A stretch of 64,000 nt of DNA from Catenuloplanes niger. GTDB lineage: Bacteria > Actinomycetota > Actinomycetes > Mycobacteriales > Micromonosporaceae. Shown here in pieces: positions 17,817 to 26,365 of the stretch (position 1 is its first letter; each line of letters begins with the position of its first letter). The notes beneath the pieces were generated by a model. That model was not told where the DNA came from, made no database searches, and saw only the letters and a program-made list of their open reading frames with translations. A program made the position numbers and the translations under genes. The stretch lies in assembly GCF_031458255.1 (NCBI RefSeq), contig NZ_JAVDYC010000001.1, positions 6,643,001-6,707,000 of the forward strand, written 5' to 3'.

Positions 17817-18767
17817 TCAGCTCGCGGGGTCCTTGGGCGGCAGCGGCGGGTCCGGGTCCTCGACGCCGCCCTGCAGCGCCCGGCCACGCGCCACCTGAGC
17901 GTTGATCTCCACGCCGAGCATCACGGCCGAGTTGATCAGGTAGAGCCAGACCAGGAACGCGATCACCGCGCCGAGACTGCCGTACGTGCGGTCGTACGAG
18001 CCGAAGTTCGCCACGTACAGCCCGAACCCGAAGCTGACCAGCGAGGCCGCCAGCAACGTGACGAACCCGCCCACGGTCAGCCAGCGGAACCGTGGCTGCC
18101 GCACGTTCGGCGCTATCCAGAACAGCAGCGCCAGCAGCAGCATCCCGACCAGCGCCAGCACCGGCCACCTGGCGAAGCCCCAGATCCGCAGCGGGGTGTC
18201 GCCGAGGTGCAACGCGTCACCGACCGCGTCCGCGACCGGTCCGCTGATCGCGAGCCCGAACGCGCCGATCGAGAGCAGCACCAGCGCGGCCGCGGTCAGC
18301 AGGATCTGCAGCGGCCGCAGCTTCCACCACGGTCGGCCCTCGTCGACGCCGTAGATCGCGTTCGACGCGCGGGTGAAGCCGCCGACGTACCCGGACGCGG
18401 ACCACAGCGCGCCCACCACGCCGAAACTCAGCAACGCACCGGCCGACGTCTGGCCCAGCACGGTGTCCCGGATGAACATCTCGAACGACGGGTCGTCCAG
18501 TAGCGACCGTGCACCCAGGTCGTACAGAATGTCGAGAATGGTGTCGACCGCGGCCTGTCCCTCGGAGACCAGGCCGACCAGCGCCACGATCACGATCGCG
18601 GACGGGAAGAGCGAGAGCACGGAGTAATAGGTCAGGCTCGCGGCCCAGTCCGAGCAGTTGTGGTTGATGAAGCCGTTGACGGCCCGCCACAGTATGCCGC
18701 GCCAGGTGCGCCAGCGCAGTTGCCGTAACCGGTCGGGCAGGCGAAGGGGCTCGGTGGTCGACGCCAT
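17817..18767 (-). CDS. YihY/virulence factor BrkB family membrane protein
   Basis: A 316-residue inner-membrane protein with six hydrophobic segments. The family signature near the N-terminus reads NHNCSDWAASLTYYSVLSLFPS, and LWSASGYVGGFTRASNAIYG and YVANFGSYDRTYGSLGAVI are further conserved loops of the BrkB/YihY family. Function of the family is not settled. The ATG at 18767 has GGAGG six bases upstream and is preferred over an ATG 51 bases earlier that lacks a ribosome site. It is divergent from the FAD oxidoreductase. Confidence 0.87.
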   Translation of the reverse strand: MASTTEPLRLPDRLRQLRWRTWRGILWRAVNGFINHNCSDWAASLTYYSVLSLFPSAIVIVALVGLVSEGQAAVDTILDILYDLGARSLLDDPSFEMFIRDTVLGQTSAGALLSFGVVGALWSASGYVGGFTRASNAIYGVDEGRPWWKLRPLQILLTAAALVLLSIGAFGLAISGPVADAVGDALHLGDTPLRIWGFARWPVLALVGMLLLALLFWIAPNVRQPRFRWLTVGGFVTLLAASLVSFGFGLYVANFGSYDRTYGSLGAVIAFLVWLYLINSAVMLGVEINAQVARGRALQGGVEDPDPPLPPKDPAS

Positions 18768-18860
18768 GATGCGCCTCCGCTGGTCAAAGGGTGGCTGGTC
18801 CATACCCGGGGTACTCATGGGTCAAACTGACAGAACAGCCACGGAGATATAGGGGCGAAC

Positions 18861-20456
18861 ATGGACACCGCGGACGCGATCATCGTCGGAGCCGGCCACA
18901 ACGGGCTGGTCGCGGCGAACCTGCTGGCCGACGCCGGCTGGGACGTGCTGGTGCTGGAGGCGACGCCGCACGCGGGCGGTGCGGTGCGGTCCGGCCACGT
19001 CACCGCGCCCGGATACCTCTCCGACCTGTTCAGCGCGTTCTATCCGCTCGGGTACGCGTCCCCGGTGATCAACCGGCTCGGCCTCGGCGAGCACGGCCTG
19101 TCCTGGCGGCACGCGCCGGACGTGCTCTGCCACCTGTTACCGGACGGCCGGTCCGTGACGATGAACCGGGACATCGAGGTCACCGCCGCGTCCGTGGAGG
19201 AGTTCGCGCCCGGCGACGGCGAGCGGTGGAAGAACGCGTACCGGGACTGGCAGGACGTCGCCACCCCGATGCTGGACGTGATCACCTCGCCGTTCCCGCC
19301 GGTCCGCGCCGGGCTGGGCCTCGCCGCGAAGCTGCGCGTCTCCGGCGGCATGCGGCTGGCCCGCCGCCTGCTGCTGTCCGCGCGCGAGCTGGGCTCCGAG
19401 CTGTTCCGCGGTGAAGGCGCGAAGCTGCTGCTGGCCGGCAACGCGCTGCACACCGACCTGTCCCCGGAGGAGGCCGGCGGCGCGGTCTACGGCTGGCTGC
19501 TGGCCATGCTCGGTCAGCAGGCCGGCTGGCCGGTCCCGGTCGGCGGCGCGCAGCGGCTCTCCGACGCGCTGGTCTCCCGCCTGGTGTCGCGCGGCGGCCG
19601 GATCGTCTACGGCGTGCGCGCGGAACGGATCCTGGTCGCGCGCGGCCGGGCGATGGGCGTGCGCTCCACCGGCGGCACCGACTGGCGGGCCCGCCGCGCG
19701 GTGCTCGCCGACGTGCCCGCGCCCTCGCTCTACCTGGACCTGGTCGGCGCGCGGCACCTCCCGCCCCGGCTGGTCGAGGACCTGGCGCACTTCCGCTGGG
19801 ACGGCTCCACCATCAAGATCGACTGGGCGCTGTCCGGCCCGGTGCCGTGGAAGAACCCGGCCGTCGGGCGGGCCGGCACGGTGCACCTCGGCGCGGACCT
19901 CAACGGCCTCACCCGGTACGCCGCGGAACTGGCCTGCGGCGAACTGCCCACCGAGCCGTTCCTGCTGGCCGGCCAGATGACCACGGCCGACCCGTCCCGC
20001 TCGCCGGCCGGCACCGAGTCCCTCTGGGCGTACTCGCACCTGCCGTTCCGCACCGACTGGGACGGCGAGCCGGTCGCCCGCCAGGCCGAGCGGATGGAGG
20101 ACGTGCTGGAGCGGGCCGCGCCCGGCTTCCGCCAGCTGGTGGTGGCCCGGCACGTGGCCGGCCCCGGCGACCTGGAGCGGGCGGACCCCAGCCTGGTCGG
20201 CGGCACGGTCGGCGGCGGCTCCCAGGCCGCGTTCCAGCAACTGTTCTTCCGGCCGATCCCCGGCCTGGGCCGCGCCGACACGCCGGTGGACCGCCTGTTC
20301 CTGGCCGGCTCGTCCGCACACCCCGGCGGCGGCGTGCACGGCGCGCCGGGCGCGAACGCGGCCCGCGCCGCGATCGCCCGGGACCGCACGCTCACCGGCG
20401 ACCTCTACGCGTCGGCGATCCGCACCGCACACCGCGCGGTCTACGCGGACCGCTGA
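18861..20456 (+). CDS. FAD-dependent NAD(P)-type oxidoreductase, phytoene desaturase-like (CrtI/PYROXD2 group)
   Basis: A 531-residue flavoprotein. The Rossmann dinucleotide motif IIVGAGHNGLVAANLLADAG begins at residue 7 and ends with the acidic residue of LVLEA; the arginine-containing GGAVRSG follows. The C-terminal FAD-closing motif reads GGGVHGAPGANAARAAI. The lack of crt neighbours and the overall layout resemble PYROXD2-like proteins more than true phytoene desaturases, so the substrate is unknown. An AGGGG site precedes the ATG. It is a single gene followed by the long gene-free stretch. Confidence 0.85.
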   Translation: MDTADAIIVGAGHNGLVAANLLADAGWDVLVLEATPHAGGAVRSGHVTAPGYLSDLFSAFYPLGYASPVINRLGLGEHGLSWRHAPDVLCHLLPDGRSVTMNRDIEVTAASVEEFAPGDGERWKNAYRDWQDVATPMLDVITSPFPPVRAGLGLAAKLRVSGGMRLARRLLLSARELGSELFRGEGAKLLLAGNALHTDLSPEEAGGAVYGWLLAMLGQQAGWPVPVGGAQRLSDALVSRLVSRGGRIVYGVRAERILVARGRAMGVRSTGGTDWRARRAVLADVPAPSLYLDLVGARHLPPRLVEDLAHFRWDGSTIKIDWALSGPVPWKNPAVGRAGTVHLGADLNGLTRYAAELACGELPTEPFLLAGQMTTADPSRSPAGTESLWAYSHLPFRTDWDGEPVARQAERMEDVLERAAPGFRQLVVARHVAGPGDLERADPSLVGGTVGGGSQAAFQQLFFRPIPGLGRADTPVDRLFLAGSSAHPGGGVHGAPGANAARAAIARDRTLTGDLYASAIRTAHRAVYADR

Positions 20457-20577
20457 CACCACGGCCCGTTCCGGCCGCCGGCCCGGCCACGGCCGAGTCG
20501 CGCGGTCGGTCCTGCCCGCCGGTGGCGTGCGCCGGGTCCACCGCCGTGCTCATGCCGGCCGGCCTGGGGTCCCGGCT

Positions 20578-21060
20578 GTCAGTGACACTCGGCCGGTGTT
20601 CTCGCTGTCGACCGGTCACGGCCGGTCCCGCGGCCGGTTCCGGTCGCCGCGGTTGCGCCGCGGGGCGGTCCGCGGCCGGTCCGGCCGCCGAGTCGTGCGG
20701 TGGTTCTCGGTTGTTCAGCGATGCCCGGCCGGTTCGGCTGCCGATCGGTCACGGCTGACTCCCCGCCGGTCCGGCTGTCGGTGGTGCGCGGCGGGGCCGC
20801 GGCCACCGATGTGCACGGCCGGTTGCGGCCGCCGTCGGTGTGCGGTGGGTTCCGGCGTCGGCTGGGTCTCGCGGCTGGTTGTGGCCGCCGTCCGTGTGCG
20901 ACGGGTTCCGGCTGCCAGTGACGCCCGGCCGTTTCGGATGTCGACCGGCGGCGGCAGGGTTTGGCGGCCTGCGCGGTGAGTTTGGTGGCGACGTGCGCGG
21001 TGAGTTCCGGTGGTGAGTGATGCCCGACCAGTTTTGGCCGCCTACCGGTGATGACCGGCT
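20578..21060 (+). repeat. Degenerate direct repeats with CCCGGCCGG core
   Basis: Four related blocks of about 45 bp begin near 20580, 20716, 20915 and 21016. Each has the order CAGTGAYGCCCGGCCGG, then TTTYGGCTGCCGACCGGT with substitutions. Two further adjacent copies of a different 56-bp unit (GGTTGYGGCCGCCGTC then GTGTGCG and GGGTTCCGGC) lie at 20821 and 20878. The copies are diverged. Confidence 0.6.
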
Positions 21061-21293
21061 TTCGCCCCTGGTTGCGGCTCCCGGCGGTGTGCGGATGCCG
21101 ACCGTGGGTGCGGCGAGTTTCGGCCGCGGGTAGTAGTAACGAGTCCCGCGGCGCGGTCGCGTTGCAGGTTCCGGCCACTGACCAGAACCGGCCGCGTCGC
21201 ACATCGGGCTACGTCGCCGCTGGGGCGAGGTCCGACCTCGCGGCCGATCAGAGGATGGCCGGATCTGCAGGCTTGGACGCGCGGGGTTGGGTC

Positions 21294-21626
21294 GGCCGGG
21301 ACCCGCCGGATCCGCGGGCCGGGATGCGCGGTGGCGTCGGCCGGGATCCGCGGGATCCATGGGCCGGGACGCGCCGGTTGGGTCCGCCGGGACGTGCCGA
21401 TCCGGGGGCCGGGATGCGCGGGTTGCGTCGGTCGGGATGCGCCGGATCCGCGGACCGGGCGCGCGGGATCCGTCGGCCGGGATGCGTCGGCCGGGACCGG
21501 CGGGATCGGTCGGCCGGGACGCGCCGGTTGCGTCGACCGTGATCCGCCGGATCCGTGGGGCGGGACGCGCGGGATCCGTCGGCCGCACCTGTCGGATCCG
21601 CGCCGGCCGGACGCGCTGGATTCGCC
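21294..21626 (+). repeat. Degenerate tandem array, about 15 units of about 23 bp
   Basis: Units of 21-24 bp (one of 14) begin GGCCGGGAYGCGC and end SGGATCCGTC, repeated head to tail about 15 times with substitutions. Many units contain the GGATCC palindrome. The 23-bp period is not a multiple of three, which speaks against a coding repeat. There are no unique spacers, so it is not a CRISPR array. Confidence 0.75.
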
Positions 21627-21958
21627 ACCGGATCCACCGCCGCCCGGTCCACCGTCCGATCCCGCCGCCGCGCCGGGTGCGGAACAGGCCCGGAGGCTGC
21701 TCGCGTGGCCGATTCGGTGCCCCCGCCGGGCTCCCGCGGTCATGTGCGATCAAGACGCATCGTGATCGAAACGCCACCTATCGGCTCCGATTCGATCTTC
21801 GCAGCTCAGGACCGCACACGGCAGGTCACAACATCAACACGGTTGCCCGGACCAGGCCTGATTTATGGGATTTTCTGCGTGTATTGCGACGTGAGGAGCG
21901 GTCTCGTGGGGTGGCGCGGACCACTCCGAGGCGATTAGATTTCATTTCGATACAGGCC

Positions 21959-21985
21959 TTGACTGGCCAGTTGTTAGCGCTAACA
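21959..21985 (+). promoter_or_regulatory. LacI-type operator and -35 box of the sugar ABC operon
   Basis: TGTTAGCGCTAACA (21972-21985) is a perfect 14-bp palindrome with the central CG of LacI-family operators. TTGACT (21959-21964) is a good -35 box, and the operator covers the position expected for the -10 region (TAACAC at 21981-21986). Repression by a LacI-family sugar regulator is inferred; no such regulator gene is in the window. Confidence 0.7.
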
Positions 21986-22124
21986 CTTCACCTCAACCAC
22001 CACGGCGAAACACCGGAGTAACTCCGACGACATCTGGCCGCGGGGCGATGCGGGGCACCGTTCGCACCGTCGGCGGCCAGCTGCGGGCACCACCGTGGGG
22101 CTTCCAGAACTCAAGGGAGAGAGC

Positions 22125-23252
22125 ATGAAACTCGCGAGGCTCGCTGCCGCGGCCATAGGCCTGACCGTCGCCCTTTCCGTGACCGCCTGTGGTTCGGCTG
22201 AGAAGGCCGGCGAGTCCGGCGGCGACACCGGTTCGGCCGAGGGCGCGCTGGTCGGCGTGACCATGCCGACCAAGGTCTCGGAGCGCTGGGTCGCCGACGG
22301 CAACAACGTCAAGGCCGCGCTGGAGAAGCTTGGCTACAAGGTCGACCTGCAGTACGCGGAGAACGACATCCCGACGCAGGCGAACCAGATCGACAACCAG
22401 ATCACGCAGGGCGCGAAGCTCCTGATCATCGCGTCGATCGACGGCACCGCGCTCACCAGTCAGCTGGAGAACGCGAAGGCCAACAACATCCCGGTGATCT
22501 CTTACGACCGGCTCATCCGCAAGTCGCCGAACGTGGACTACTACGCCACGTTCGACAACGAGAAGGTCGGCGTCCAGCAGGCCACCTCGCTGCTGGTCGG
22601 CCTGGGCATCAAGAAGGCGGACGGCACCGACGGCGACAAGAAGGGCCCGTTCAACATCGAGCTCTTCGCCGGTTCGCCCGACGACAACAACGCGACGTTC
22701 TTCTTCAACGGCGCGATGAAGACGCTGAAGCCGTACATCGACAACGGCACGCTGGTCGTCAAGAGCGGTCAGACGGACTTCAACACCGTCTCCACGCTCC
22801 GCTGGGACCCGGCCACGGCCCAGCAGCGCATGGAGAACATCATCACCACGACGTACACCGGCAACAACAAGGTCGCCGGTGTGCTCTCGCCGTACGACGG
22901 CATCTCGATCGGCATCCTCTCCGCGCTGAAGAGCAACGGCTACGGCACCGCCGCGCAGCCGTGGCCGATCGTCACCGGCCAGGACGCCGAGGTCGCGTCG
23001 GTCAAGTCGATCATCAACAACGAGCAGTACGCCACCATCTACAAGGACACCCGGCAGCTCGCCGACGTGACCGTGAAGATGGCGGACGCGGTCCTCAAGG
23101 GCGGCACGCCGGAGGTCAACAACACCACGGACTACGACAACGGCAACAAGGTCGTCCCGTCGTACCTGCTGGAGCCGGTGATCGTCTACAAGGACAACTA
23201 CAAGGCGACGCTGGTCGACACCGGTTACTACACCGAGGACCAGCTCAAGTAA
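22125..23252 (+). CDS. chvE: Sugar ABC transporter substrate-binding lipoprotein (ChvE-like)
   Basis: A 375-residue periplasmic-binding-protein-fold lipoprotein. A signal peptide with lipobox VTAC (C22) anchors it; Ser/Gly-rich residues follow. The mature domain (about 40-370) is of the type I (ribose/xylose/ChvE-like) class: [17 protein letters not shown] at the first lobe, [26 protein letters not shown] and [14 protein letters not shown] near the hinge. It starts at the ATG with AAGGGAGAG upstream. First gene of a three-gene importer; it is separated from the ATPase by a strong hairpin that would favour excess binding protein. Confidence 0.9.
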   Translation: MKLARLAAAAIGLTVALSVTACGSAEKAGESGGDTGSAEGALVGVTMPTKVSERWVADGNNVKAALEKLGYKVDLQYAENDIPTQANQIDNQITQGAKLLIIASIDGTALTSQLENAKANNIPVISYDRLIRKSPNVDYYATFDNEKVGVQQATSLLVGLGIKKADGTDGDKKGPFNIELFAGSPDDNNATFFFNGAMKTLKPYIDNGTLVVKSGQTDFNTVSTLRWDPATAQQRMENIITTTYTGNNKVAGVLSPYDGISIGILSALKSNGYGTAAQPWPIVTGQDAEVASVKSIINNEQYATIYKDTRQLADVTVKMADAVLKGGTPEVNNTTDYDNGNKVVPSYLLEPVIVYKDNYKATLVDTGYYTEDQLK

Positions 23253-23266
23253 GACCCCGTTTCATC

Positions 23267-23294
23267 CCGGCGGTGGGCCTCGGCCCACCGCCGG
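23267..23294 (+). terminator. Intercistronic hairpin (attenuator-like) between binding protein and ATPase
   Basis: CCGGCGGTGGGC and GCCCACCGCCGG form a perfect 12-bp stem around loop CTCG, 14 bp after the chvE stop and 30 bp before the next start. No long T-run follows, so partial termination or 3' end protection is likely. Confidence 0.7.
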
Positions 23295-23324
23295 TCACCT
23301 TTAGAGCAACGAGGAGCAACCGCC

Positions 23325-24854
23325 GTGGCCGACGCGCTACTGCAGATGCGGGGAATCACCAAGACATTCCCCGGCGTCAAGGCGCTCTCCGACGTGAACC
23401 TCACCGTCAAACGCGGCGAGATCCACGCCATCTGCGGGGAGAACGGGGCCGGCAAGTCGACCCTGATGAAGGTGCTCTCCGGTGTCTACCCACACGGGAC
23501 GTACACCGGTGAGATCGTGTTCGACGGGCAGGAGTGCCACTTCTCCGACATCCGCGACAGCGAGAAGCGCGGCATCGTCATCATCCACCAGGAGCTGGCG
23601 CTCAGCCCGTACCTGTCGATCGCGGAGAACATCTTCCTCGGCAACGAGGTGGTGCGCCGCGGCCTGATCGACTGGAACGAGACGAACGACCGCGCGGCCA
23701 AGCTGATGCGGCGCGTCGGCCTGGTGGAGAACCCGACCACGCCGGCCATGGACATCGGCGTCGGCAAGCAGCAACTCGTGGAGATCGCCAAGGCGCTCTC
23801 CAAGGAGGTCCGGCTGCTCATCCTGGACGAGCCGACCGCGGCGCTGAACGACGAGGACTCCGCGCACCTGCTGAACCTGCTGCGCGAGCTGCGCGCGCAG
23901 GGCATCACGTGCGTGATCATCTCGCACAAGCTGAACGAGATCAAAGCGATCGCCGACTCGCTGACCATCATTCGCGACGGCCGCACGATCGAGACGCTGG
24001 ACATGCGGGCGGACAACGTCACCGAGGACCGGATCATCTCCGGCATGGTGGGCCGCGACCTCGAGCACCGGTACCCGCCGCACACCTCGAAGGTGGGCCC
24101 GGAGGTGCTGCGCATCGAGAACTGGACCGTGCACAGCCCCACCCAGCAGGGTCGCAAGATCATCGACAACGCGAACCTGACGCTGCGCCGTGGCGAGATC
24201 GTCGGCTTGGCGGGCCTGATGGGCGCCGGCCGTACCGAGTTGGCCATGAGCGTGTTCGGCCGCGCGTACGGCGTTGACATCTCCGGCAGGATCTACAAGA
24301 ACGGCAAGGAGATCCGGCTCCGGAACGTCGGCGACGCGATCAAGCACGGTCTCGCGTACGCGACCGAGGACCGGAAGCGCTACGGCCTCAACCTGATCGA
24401 GGACATCCAGCGCAACGTCTCCGGCGCGAGCCTGGAGAAGCTGACCAAGGCCGGCTGGGTCAACGAGAACGAGGAGTTCAAGGTCGCGGAACAGTACCGC
24501 CGGGACCTGAACGTGAAGGCGCCGAGCGTCGCGTCCGTCACCGGCACGCTCTCCGGCGGCAACCAGCAGAAGGTCGTGCTGGCCAAGTGGATCTACTCCG
24601 ACCCGGACGTGCTGATCCTCGACGAGCCGACCCGGGGCATCGACGTCGGTGCCAAGTACGAGATCTACACCATCATCAACGCCCTCGCGGACCAGGGCAA
24701 GGCGATCCTCGTGATCTCCTCCGAGTTGCCCGAGCTGCTCGGCATCTGCGACCGGATCTACGCGCTCTCCGCCGGCCGGGTCACCGGCGAGGTGCCCCGC
24801 GCGGAGGCGACCCCGGAGCGACTCATGCAGTTCATGACCAAGGTTAAGGAGTAA
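23325..24854 (+). CDS. mmsA: Sugar ABC transporter ATP-binding protein (two ABC domains)
   Basis: A 509-residue ATPase with two tandem ABC domains, as in MmsA/XylG/RbsA. The first has Walker [10 protein letters not shown] (about 38-46), a signature-like [16 protein letters not shown] and Walker [12 protein letters not shown]. The second has a degenerate Walker [11 protein letters not shown], a canonical [14 protein letters not shown] and Walker [13 protein letters not shown]. The degenerate second P-loop is normal for this family. GTG start with GAGGAG 8 bases upstream. It energises the permease encoded 7 bases downstream. Confidence 0.93.
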   Translation: MADALLQMRGITKTFPGVKALSDVNLTVKRGEIHAICGENGAGKSTLMKVLSGVYPHGTYTGEIVFDGQECHFSDIRDSEKRGIVIIHQELALSPYLSIAENIFLGNEVVRRGLIDWNETNDRAAKLMRRVGLVENPTTPAMDIGVGKQQLVEIAKALSKEVRLLILDEPTAALNDEDSAHLLNLLRELRAQGITCVIISHKLNEIKAIADSLTIIRDGRTIETLDMRADNVTEDRIISGMVGRDLEHRYPPHTSKVGPEVLRIENWTVHSPTQQGRKIIDNANLTLRRGEIVGLAGLMGAGRTELAMSVFGRAYGVDISGRIYKNGKEIRLRNVGDAIKHGLAYATEDRKRYGLNLIEDIQRNVSGASLEKLTKAGWVNENEEFKVAEQYRRDLNVKAPSVASVTGTLSGGNQQKVVLAKWIYSDPDVLILDEPTRGIDVGAKYEIYTIINALADQGKAILVISSELPELLGICDRIYALSAGRVTGEVPRAEATPERLMQFMTKVKE

Positions 24855-24861
24855 GGCCGCG

Positions 24862-26121
24862 ATGAGTAGCGTCGCGCCGGCGACCGGCGGTATCACCACC
24901 AACACGGCCAAGGTGCCCGGTGGAGGCGGCCCGAAGGGCGCCAATGGCGGGTTCTCGTTCAACCTGCGTCAGAGTGGCATCTACATCGCGTTCGCCCTGA
25001 TCGTCGTGGGCTTCGCGGTGGCCACGGACGGCCAGCTGCTGGGCTTCCAGAACATCAGCAACATCATCATCCAGCACTCGTACATCCTGATCCTGGCGAT
25101 CGGGATGATCCTGATCATCATCGCCGGCCACATCGACCTCTCGGTCGGTTCCGTGGTCGCGACCACCGGCGCGATAGCGGCCGTACTGATGGTCAACATG
25201 AACGTGCCGTGGCCGCTGGCCATCGTGCTGACGCTCATCGTCGGCGGCCTGATCGGCGCCTGGCAGGGCTACTGGGTCGCCTACTTCGGCATTCCCGCGT
25301 TCATCGTCACGCTGGCCGGCATGCTGCTGTTCCGCGCGGTCGCCATGCAGGTCCTGGGCAACCAGGGCATCGGCCCGTTCCCGGACGAGATCCGCACGAT
25401 CGCCAACGGCTTCACGCCCGGCACGCTCGGCAACGTCGCGCTCGGCCCGCTCGGCGGCGCGGACATCATCACGCTGCTCGTCGGCATCCTGGTCTGCGCC
25501 GGCATGGTCGTCTCCCAGCTGCGCACCCGCCGTGCCCGGATCGGCTACCAGCAGTCGGTCGAGCCGATGGCCGTGCTGGTGGCCCGCAACGTGATCGCCA
25601 TCGCCGTGATCATGACGATCGTGGTGCAGCTGGCCCGCTTCAAGAACCTGCCCTGGGTGCTCGTGCTGCTCGCCGGCCTGGTGCTGCTCTACACGCTGAT
25701 CGCGAACCGGACCGTCTTCGGCCGGCACGTCTACGCGATCGGCGGCAACCTGCAGGCCGCGTCGCTGTCCGGCGTCAAGGTCAAGCGCGTCACGTTCTGG
25801 CTGTTCGTCAACATGGGCGTGCTCGCCGCGGTCGCCGGCATCATCCTCTCCGGCCGCCTGAACGTCGCGCTCCCCGGCGCCGGCAACACGTTCGAGCTCG
25901 ACGCCATCGCCGCCGCGTTCATCGGTGGCGCGGCGGTCCAGGGCGGCGTCGGCAAGGTCGTCGGCGCCATCACCGGCGGCCTGATCATGGCCGTCATCAA
26001 CAACGGCATGTCCCTGCTCGGCTCCGAGCCGGCCGAGGTCATGCTGGCCAAGGGCGGCGTCCTGCTGCTCGCGGTCGCGCTCGACGTCTGGGCCAAGCGC
26101 CGCGCGGGCGCCTCCCGCTGA
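24862..26121 (+). CDS. mmsB: Sugar ABC transporter permease (BPD_transp_2 family)
   Basis: A 419-residue inner-membrane permease with about 10-11 hydrophobic segments. Family landmarks include IIIAGHIDLSVGSVVATTGA near residue 90, GTWQ-like GAWQGYWVAYFGIPAFIVTLAG, and AASLSGVKVKRVTFWLF followed by AAFIGGAAVQGGVGKVVGA, the EAA-like loop contacting the ATPase. The N-terminal 30 residues are Gly/Pro-rich and cytosolic. It completes the importer; the order binding protein-ATPase-permease matches ChvE-GguA-GguB/XylFGH. Specific sugar not determinable. A strong terminator follows 16 bp after the stop. Confidence 0.92.
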   Translation: MSSVAPATGGITTNTAKVPGGGGPKGANGGFSFNLRQSGIYIAFALIVVGFAVATDGQLLGFQNISNIIIQHSYILILAIGMILIIIAGHIDLSVGSVVATTGAIAAVLMVNMNVPWPLAIVLTLIVGGLIGAWQGYWVAYFGIPAFIVTLAGMLLFRAVAMQVLGNQGIGPFPDEIRTIANGFTPGTLGNVALGPLGGADIITLLVGILVCAGMVVSQLRTRRARIGYQQSVEPMAVLVARNVIAIAVIMTIVVQLARFKNLPWVLVLLAGLVLLYTLIANRTVFGRHVYAIGGNLQAASLSGVKVKRVTFWLFVNMGVLAAVAGIILSGRLNVALPGAGNTFELDAIAAAFIGGAAVQGGVGKVVGAITGGLIMAVINNGMSLLGSEPAEVMLAKGGVLLLAVALDVWAKRRAGASR

Positions 26122-26137
26122 CGTCCCCCCGCATCAC

Positions 26138-26169
26138 CGGCGGTGGTCCCTTTCCCGGGACCACCGCCG
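26138..26169 (+). terminator. Rho-independent terminator of the sugar ABC operon
   Basis: A perfect 13-bp stem (CGGCGGTGGTCCC / GGGACCACCGCCG) with loop TTTCCC, followed by TTTTCATT. Confidence 0.92.
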
Positions 26170-26183
26170 TTTTCATTGATCGA

Positions 26184-26262
26184 CCCGCTTCCGGCGTGGC
26201 CGGGTCCCGCATGCTCCCGCGGGCACCGCTCGGCCGTTGGCCGGCCTCCCTGTCAGATCCGT
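26184..26262 (+). repeat. Dispersed intergenic repeat, copy C (best preserved)
   Basis: Contains CCCGCTTCCGGCGTGGCCGG, then GTCCCGCATGCTCCCGCGGG, then CACCGCTCGGCC and a GGCCGGCCTCCCT end. It is close to copies B and D and lies between the sugar operon terminator and the convergent MerR-PP2C gene. Confidence 0.8.
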
Positions 26263-26365
26263 GGCCACTCCCGGCAGACCCCGGAACGGTGCACGAGCCG
26301 GGGGAGACCGGGTGCGGTGGGCACCCGATCCCGCCGGCCCGGGCCGTGCCGTGACGACGTCCGGC

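Larger units (their letters stand above)
20457..22124. other. 1.67-kb gene-free, repeat-bearing intergenic region
   Basis: No credible gene is present. Open frames exist on both strands only because stop codons are rare at this GC content; their products are Arg/Pro/Ser-rich without domains, and none has a ribosome site plus codon pattern like neighbours. The left part (about 20575-21110) carries degenerate direct repeats, the middle (21294-21626) a tandem array with a 23-bp period that would break any frame, and the right end (about 21745-22124) is less GC-rich and holds the promoter of the sugar transporter. Confidence 0.75.

Noticed and set aside
18768-18818. Longer N-terminus for the BrkB-family protein
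   Set aside because: The upstream ATG lacks a ribosome site, whereas the ATG at 18767 has GGAGG at six bases.
21294-21626. Possible CRISPR array
   Set aside because: Units are adjacent and degenerate with no unique spacers, and no cas genes are near.
20749-21777. 342-codon minus-strand frame over the repeat array
   Set aside because: Arg/Pro-rich, all frames are open there, and the 23-bp repeat period shifts frame at every unit; no start signal.
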